Origin: Agrostemma githago
Taxonomy: Eukaryota; Streptophyta; Magnoliopsida; Caryophyllales; Caryophyllaceae
Reading direction: 5' to 3'
Assembly: GCA_958450325.1 (NCBI GenBank)
Contig: OY288246.1
Span: forward strand, 35,830,544 to 35,894,543
Length of the DNA stretch: 64,000 bases
Position numbers and translations under genes: made by a program. Below the pieces are notes generated by a model. It searched no databases. It saw only the letters and a list, made by a program, of their open reading frames with translations, and was not told where the DNA came from. This document shows, piece by piece, positions 57,293-64,000 of this stretch. Position 1 is the first letter of the stretch; every line of letters begins with the position of its first letter.

Positions 57293-60200
57293 TGTAATCC
57301 CCTAAAAATTCTAGCGCGATACAGTGGCGGAAACACTGTAGAGTCGGGATTAAAACACACAGAACTATGTCTTAATAAATTAAATTGGTAAAGTCAAACA
57401 TGCGCCATACATAAAAATGGCTAAAATTTAAAACAATCCATAAAGAGGTTAAACAATCCTTAAAACATGATTATTAAAAGATCAGCAGGATCCAAGACTG
57501 CTCGCTAGCCCACACCCACCGGAAAATAAACACGTATACCTGCCATGTTAAAACATAACAGCCACAATCAGTGGGGAGCAACGTCAACGTTCTCCCAGCC
57601 GTATAACAGGATTTTAAAACAGTAATTACTAATATAGGAAAAATAGTAAAAGTGGAAAACATTAAAACAGCGTAATAAAATAAGTTTTAGCGTAAAACAA
57701 ATTAATAAAAAGGGTTGTCGAAGAAACATAAAGATATTTGCCAACCTGCGTCAATTTATATCGATAATAAATAAAATAATCAAAATGGTGTTATGGATAG
57801 GATTAATGTAGAATCTAGACTTTCACTAGGATAATACTAAAAACTAGTTTCGAGAACTTAGTCAAAACAAATTAGACTTTGGTCTCTAACTAGGCAACTC
57901 AACTATAACAGGACTGCGTGCAGCGAGGTCCTGGCTTAAGTAATGTACACCCCTCCTGGACACCAACCGTAATCCAGTTCAACCCGACGGCGACTTACAC
58001 GATGCGATATCTAAGTTTAAGGTCAAAATATACACACTCCTGAGCACAAACCATGCTCAGTTCAACGACCAATGTGTCTCAACATAGACACACCAGCTTT
58101 ATAGTTGATGGCAAAACGTACACCCCAGACTATATTACTCTAAACCCACACTTGTCCTTATTCCATAACTCCAAAACAAACCATTATCGATATTTAAAAG
58201 ATGTATTCATCATAAACAATATGAGAATAAAAGAAGTAAACATTTATATTCTAAAAGAGGAAACTTTCTATTTTAGGAAACTTCTATTTTAGGAAACTTC
58301 CATTTTAGGAAACTTCTAGTTTAGGAAACTTTACTAAAAATAGCATCATATCAAAGTAGTGAAAATATTAGTTCATAATAATGCCACATTTTAGTAAACG
58401 ATATAGATTTATAAAACTAATACTTTCGGCCTTAACGATATTAAGTATTAAAGTAAGAACATTTGATTTTATGAAATTATTAAAATAGCGTACAAGTGTT
58501 ATAAAATGATTAAAAACATCTTAAATATTTTAATATTACTAATTAGGGTGTTTTCCAAAGTTATAAAGCTAAAATTCCCTAATTATTATTAGTTTCGACG
58601 ATAAAATTATAAATAGGGTTTTACGGCAAACACCAAATTAAATATTTGAACGTCTTTATTTAACCAAACCAACAAATACATTTAGAGTATGTTAAGGGAT
58701 GATTTAACTCCTAAAGTTTCAGATTTAAATACTTTCAAAATTGCTGGAAAAATAATTGTTTTAGGTAAGACGAAGCAATTTAGCGATAAATCACAATTTG
58801 TCCGAAATCAATATTTATTAATTAAAGACTATAATAAATAGTACAAAAATTACGTAAAATAGTTAAATTATATTTATGGACATTCTGTCCAGAAAAGAAA
58901 ATTTCCATAATTCTAAAAACTCGGTTTTTAAAGCGTTTTCTCGTTAATCGTCCAATCTCGACAATAACGATTAATAAAAATAGTAACACAAAAAGATTTA
59001 AGTATTAATATCCAAAAATTATTATTACACTTTAAAATCCTAATTTTACAGAATATAAATTTTTTCCAGATTTTTCCAAAACCCAGATTCAACAAATTTC
59101 AACAAAACCGTCATTTAAACCCGTTTTCGCAATTAACGATTTTATTAACAAACCTATCGTTCCAAACATTTTATTAAGGCATTAAAAATCATAATAATAC
59201 ATTTTAATATGAAATCATCAGAATCATAAATTTTTCCAGATTTAAACCAAAGACCAGAAATCGAGAATTTAAACAACAAACACGGTTTTAACGATAAACG
59301 ATGATTTAAAGTGATTAATTAATTCATCCACTTAACAATTCCGAAAAATTATGAGAAAATTCATAAAATTCTATTTCACCAGAAAGTTTTACCACGTCAA
59401 AAATCAGATTAAAATAAAATGTTTAAGTACTAGAACTAAAAATCGGTTTTCAATCGTTTTTGTCCGAAAACGATAATAATTCAATAATCGATATCAAAAA
59501 TATCATAAAAATACTAAATTACTAAAAATCATAAAAAACAACATTTTTTCCAGAATATAAATATATATTACATGTTTAGGCCGATTATTACGATTTTACA
59601 AATTATTATAACAATTTAATCGTTAATCTCGTAAAACGATAAAAATATCGAAACATGCAAAATTTCAACTTTAAAAAATTTTCCAGAATTCGTGACATAC
59701 ATATATTGCCAAAATAAAATATAAAAATATATACATGCAAATACTCACTTAAAACCTTGAAATACCGAGTAACATCGACGTTACCTCTACTCCAAGTCTG
59801 AATCAACGATGTATTCGTCGGCTTCGGGATCGTCCAAAAATCCTACCAACACGAAAATCATGGCAGAAAATACCATGAGAAAACTAAAAAAAACAAGGTA
59901 AAAATTGATCGAAAATGATGTCGATTAATACCTTAACGAAGGAATCGGAAAGAGGATGATTATGACGATAAGAATGATGCGATTGAGACTAGAAATGGAG
60001 CAAAAATTTGCCTAGAATGGCTAAGGGTCACACGGCCAAAAGAGAGGAGAAGAGAGTGATGAATATTTTTGGTGAATGTAAAAGAAATGAATGTAGAGAG
60101 TAAAGGTGGAGATGGGTGATACAATACTTAAAAGAGTAAGCATGAATTAAGGCTTTCAAAAAAAAGAATACAAGAGTGTACCTAGACCATAAGTTGGCCG

Positions 60201-60832
60201 GCCAAATGGGATAAGAGAGGGAGTAAGATAAGCTTTGACATAAATGCTACAATGAATGAAAATGATTTATCTTATGATTACGTTTTAATGTGATAAAATG
60301 AATCGTTTAAATAAAATGTAATAAAACTTGTGACCAAGAGCTTAGTCGGTCCAAAATGTGAGAAAACAGTCTCAAATAATTTATAAGTTGATAAAAAGTA
60401 TAATCGTAAAATGGTTAAAGGCGTTTCAAAGTAATTTGAGTAAACCTCGTGTAAGAAAATAATTATTCGCGAAGCTTCGTAATAAAATCATAAATGGCTT
60501 GTTTTTAGTAACTAAAATATATCTTAGTAGAAAATATTCCATAAACGTATTCAAACATTTTTAGGAAAAAGGAATAACTTAAATCCAAGCTTAAAAATGT
60601 CAATTGGGAGAAAAATAGAATTCCTCGCGGAACAATTACTTAGTTTACGAAAAAACCAAATAAATGGATTTAAAAGAATTTTAAATCTTTAAAATTAAAA
60701 ATAGAAATTATTAAACTAAAAAATTAAAATAAAGCTTAGTAAAATGATAAAATATGAGGCCAAAAGTGACAGAGTTAAGACGAAGTCCTAACAGAAAGAA
60801 TAAAATGCTTAGGAAAAATAGCGGGTGTTACA
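57293..60832 (-). mobile_element. Solo LTR C2 (3.5 kb) with perfect ACATA duplication
   Basis: It runs from TGTAATCCCC to GGGTGTTACA, 3540 bp, and is homologous to C1. The flanks 57288-57292 and 60833-60837 are both ACATA. It was inserted 15 bp from the end of LTR H. It has no coding sequence. A 16-bp unit (TTTTAGGAAACTTCTA) is repeated about four times at 58271-58334; C1 has a single copy. Confidence 0.92.
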
Positions 60833-61607
60833 ACATAGGTCCACCCCGACGCGGCCACGCGCGGGTTTGGGTAGGCGAATGAATCTCCATATGAAACGGA
60901 TCGAATTGAAATTTAGGTCGAAGTGGAGTCGCCACTGAATTTTGTGGTTATTCGGAACCGTTCGAGCCCACTCTATGCCGTAGTGGTCCGTATACAGAAT
61001 ACGGCCCATTTCCGATGTCAGATTTTATTGGGCTCGTCCCTTTGCATTTGATACCAATACCGACATTATCGGATATTGTGTATTGAATGACTCTCGTGCG
61101 CCAACGGTTTCGGGCATCCGGAAACCGAGGTTCTGAGTAAGGGGTGAGGGTACGTGTTGGGAAGCCCACGAAGGACACCCAACCCGGCCCGCACATTAGC
61201 GGCCTCTACTAAGAATTCGAATGACTTTTCAATACCCGCGTTAGTTGAACGGGAAAATGATATGCAAAGATTATTTTTCCTAAACATGTGAATGGAATTG
61301 AAAAGGGTTTCTAAGTCAATTTAATGCAATTAATTCTAAAGTCGAAGTTGAATTTTAGCATGTGGGTTCATTTTAGTAAAATAAAACAAACGATGAAAAT
61401 TGACAAAGAAACAAACAAACTGTTAGTAATGGTATAACGAATAATAACGGTTTGAGCAAATATTGGATTGAATTGAATGATATGATGCATGGTTTGAAAA
61501 GATAGTAATACACGTGATTAATTGAACACGTGTTGACCTAAATCATAAATTACTACCGAGTTTGAAAAGAAGAATGTACGACTCGTGATATTAGTCGTTA
61601 TGAGGTC

Positions 61608-61827
61608 ACTCGATCGAGTGGTCGATGGACTCGATCGAGTGGACCTGTGAAAGATGATTCTGTTTTGCGTTATAGACCGTACTCGGCCGAGTTATTGACC
61701 AACTCGGTCGAGTACATGGCCACTCGACCGAGTCACTGTTAGACTCGACCGAGTGGGGGCCGTGACTGACATTCTGATCTGATTTTGGGGTGCCACTCGA
61801 CCGAGTGGGCTAGGCACTCGGTCGAGT
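61608..61827. repeat. Four phased palindrome pairs in LTR H
   Basis: Start positions are 61608/61629, 61681/61702, 61722/61743 and 61795/61816, all with 9-bp spacers. Order and spacing match LTR D. Confidence 0.9.
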
Positions 61828-62352
61828 GCCCCCTGTACGAATTATAATTCGTTTGCGAATTTGTATTGATTTAGAAATTGCTTTTGGTTTTTGATAATTC
61901 GACAATTCTACCGAATTGAGCATAAATATTGCATGACTTATGCTCGATTCGGGTTTGTAGACACTCGCATTTTGCCTGCTAGTGTCTATAGCAGTTCCCG
62001 ACAAACACCCGATGATGATCGGACGCAAACGTGACTTAGTATACTCGGATTTGGACCCGAAATCAATAATATCTGACATGGACTTTTAGCGGAGTAATAA
62101 TCTCACAAAACATACCTCAAATCCAGGCCCAGTGGGTCGTTCCGAGCAAAACAAGACTAATTTGGGCCAAAACCGACACCAAAAATAAATCCCGTCTTTT
62201 GGCGACCGGGTTAAAACCCGGTCAAAGACGAACCCGTCACAAAAACAGCCCAAGTGCACCTTCTAGAAGATGGCGCCCAACCCCATTTTCAAAAAAGATC
62301 ACACGATCAACAAAGTCAACCCCTTCCTTTTTTATCTCGGTTTACCTGATCC

Positions 62353-62491
62353 ACTCGATCGAGTGGATTGACCCACTCGGTCGAGTGGAGCGTCAAAAAT
62401 CGGATCAGGCCCATTTTCTAGGGCACTTGACCGAGTGCACTAGGGCCACTCGATCGAGTGACCCTAGGTCGTGGGGTAAAGTCTATAAATA
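62353..62491 (+). promoter_or_regulatory. Palindrome pairs and TATA box of LTR F
   Basis: Pairs start at 62353/62375 and 62425/62448 (spacers 10 and 11 bp), with the TATA box at 62484-62491, so the second pair ends 24 bp before it. The layout copies that of LTR D. Confidence 0.7.
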
Positions 62492-63366
62492 CCCCATGAC
62501 CCTCACTCATTTCACAAGCTTTGGCTAATGCAAAATTACCCTACATTTTCACCCTAATCATTCTACACTCTACACACTACCACCCTAAGCAAACACACAT
62601 AAAAACCAAGTCCCTTGTCCCTCAAAAAACCGACAAGTCCTCCACACACACACACACCATAACTTGCGTACATCCTCGATACTCCGACGTCCCGTCATTA
62701 TTCGCGAGTCCATTTCCGAGGTCCTTACTAAGCATGTATGTTGAGGGTGTCCAAAACCCCATTTCGATCTTTTTTACTTTCATTTATGTCTTTGTATCGT
62801 TTATATTGTGCCTATACTAGTATTATAATTCTAACATCCTAACATTTTACATTTTTGCATACTAACTTTTACATTTTCGTTACTAACTTTACTATACCGC
62901 GTATAAATATATTAGTATCAAAAAACCGGTTTCGAATACGTTTGACTATAATTGTCGTCTAAAATCCGTCTAATCCCTTTACGAGCAACGACAGAGGTGG
63001 AGCCCTTTCGAGGAGCCCCGCCCCAATGTACTCAAGGGCGTGACGTGATCGCGACTAATCGTAGTTGAACGCATTCGATCCCATTTTAATTAGTGCGGAA
63101 CCCGTTGACACGAAAACCGACATCACATAACCCGAAAGGGTTAGTTTCGATGTCGTGACGTAGAGGGATACATTCCGTTACTAATTCAAATTTTCCACGT
63201 AAATGTTTTCATAAAAATCCCGACAACGGTATCATAATCGTACATGTACACGATTATAGTACCGGAGGTCGAGTTAAATTCAAATCATGCGATATTTGCA
63301 TTTAATTCGACCGACCGTCGATTTCAACCCCAAAAAACGAAACGAGTTGATACTCGTACAGGGGGT

Positions 63367-63471
63367 ACTCGACCGAGTGCATAGGCCACTCGATCGAGTA
63401 GCATCCATAAAACTGGGCAGAACCTTTTTCGAGGACGCACTCGACCGAGTCAGACCATGACTCGACCGAGT
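63367..63471. repeat. Two phased palindrome pairs downstream in LTR F
   Basis: Start positions are 63367/63388 and 63439/63460, both with a 9-bp spacer. Confidence 0.9.
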
Positions 63472-64000
63472 GGGTCCTGTAACCCAGAAAACCGTGAACT
63501 TAAATGCAACATTTAAGCCTCGTCTTTTTTACGACTTTTAGTCGACACGTGTAAAGCCAATCACGTGATTTTCCCTTTTTCAAAACTAACGTTCATCACG
63601 ACACCTTAACGACTTTGATCGATTTTTCGACGTGATAAGTCGGGACAAGGCATCGAGGCATAGGATCGGGCTAGCATCACGCTTAGGCCCTATGTCTCCG
63701 TCCTTCGTTTGATGTACAACACAATGTGCATTTAAACGGGGTTTAGTCCACTTACACATTTCGCGGTCAAGTTTACATACGGGTCCGTTCCTATCTTTTC
63801 ATTATCTTTTGTTTCGTTTATTTTCGTATTGGCCGGGTTGTATTTCCGCCCGTGTAACTTGTACGTTATTTACTTCCGAGTTTTATTTATTTACTTGCTT
63901 ATCGCTTTATAAATGAACCTCGCATGCTAAACCACTTTGACCAAACTTAAGATGCATTAAATGACGTAGTTCATATACTATTCACATGCTTAGCCCGAAA

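Larger units (their letters stand above)
57278..61955 (-). mobile_element. LTR H of a Tat-type element, split by C2 and cut by F
   Basis: The minus-strand LTR end CATGTCCACA (57278 onward) is followed after 15 bases by solo LTR C2. The LTR resumes at 60833 and matches D's LTRs (late block at about 61070-61200, palindromes from 61608) up to 61955, where LTR F begins. The expected continuation lies beyond the window. No primer site adjoins its left end, so it is a 3' or solo LTR. A primer-site-like decamer is at 60925-60934. Confidence 0.85.
61956..64000 (+). mobile_element. LTR F of a Tat-type element, cut by the window end
   Basis: It begins TGTAGACACT and resembles LTR A in its first part and in its order of blocks. 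TATAAATA is at 62484-62491, the shared 19-bp block at 62732-62750, and palindrome pairs on both sides. By comparison with A, roughly 450 bp are missing on the right. Whether it is a 5' LTR or a solo LTR cannot be seen. Confidence 0.82.

Noticed and set aside
62199..62820. Open frames after the TATA box of LTR F
   Set aside because: They are in the LTR, run through palindromes and are not shared with LTR A.

Overview
This window is nuclear DNA of a flowering plant and is almost entirely transposable elements inserted into one another. The clues are plant Ty3/gypsy (Tat/Ogre/Retand-like and Athila-like) and Ty1/copia polyproteins, LTRs several kb long, an L1-type LINE, a non-autonomous hAT element, GT-AG introns, and no bacterial-style operons. 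Retand-like elements with amplified tandem repeats and antisense genes are best known from Silene, so a Caryophyllaceae genome is a reasonable guess, but the window alone cannot prove it. No intact ordinary host gene is convincing. The only candidate is a small unrecognised split locus ('locus X').

Layout, left to right. 1-2682: 3' end and 3' LTR of a Tat-type element (A), inserted in the pol gene of an Athila-like element (B, 2683-8882, 3' LTR 7381-8882). 8883-9222, 12741-13285 and 22507-about 22700: locus X, split by a 3.5-kb solo LTR (C1, 9223-12740) and by a complete young copia element on the minus strand (E, 9.2 kb, 13286-22506, target duplication TATTC). 23782-39830: complete 16.0-kb Tat/Retand-like element on the minus strand (D, target duplication CATAT). 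It has gag-pro, a pol with two RNase H domains and integrase, and an antisense gene with its own TATA box, intron and poly(A) signal. 40204-53565: older, pol-less relative (G) on the plus strand with a decayed gag, a spliced antisense gene remnant, and 39-bp and 28-bp tandem arrays; a 618-bp hAT element sits in its 5' LTR. 55755-57277: decayed L1 LINE. 57278-61955: minus-strand LTR (H) carrying a second 3.5-kb solo LTR (C2, target duplication ACATA) and cut on the right by a plus-strand LTR (F, 61956 to the window end).

Elements A, D, F, G and H share LTR blocks although most of their sequence differs. The most striking signal is a 12-bp palindrome, ACTCGRYCGAGT, that occurs in pairs in the D, H and F LTRs and in the intron of D's antisense gene. 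Nearly every pair has exactly a 9-bp spacer, giving a 21-bp centre spacing or about two helical turns, and some pairs lie just upstream of the LTR TATA box. This looks like a regulatory module. D, E and G carry premature stops of C-to-T or G-to-A type, as expected of methylated repeats.
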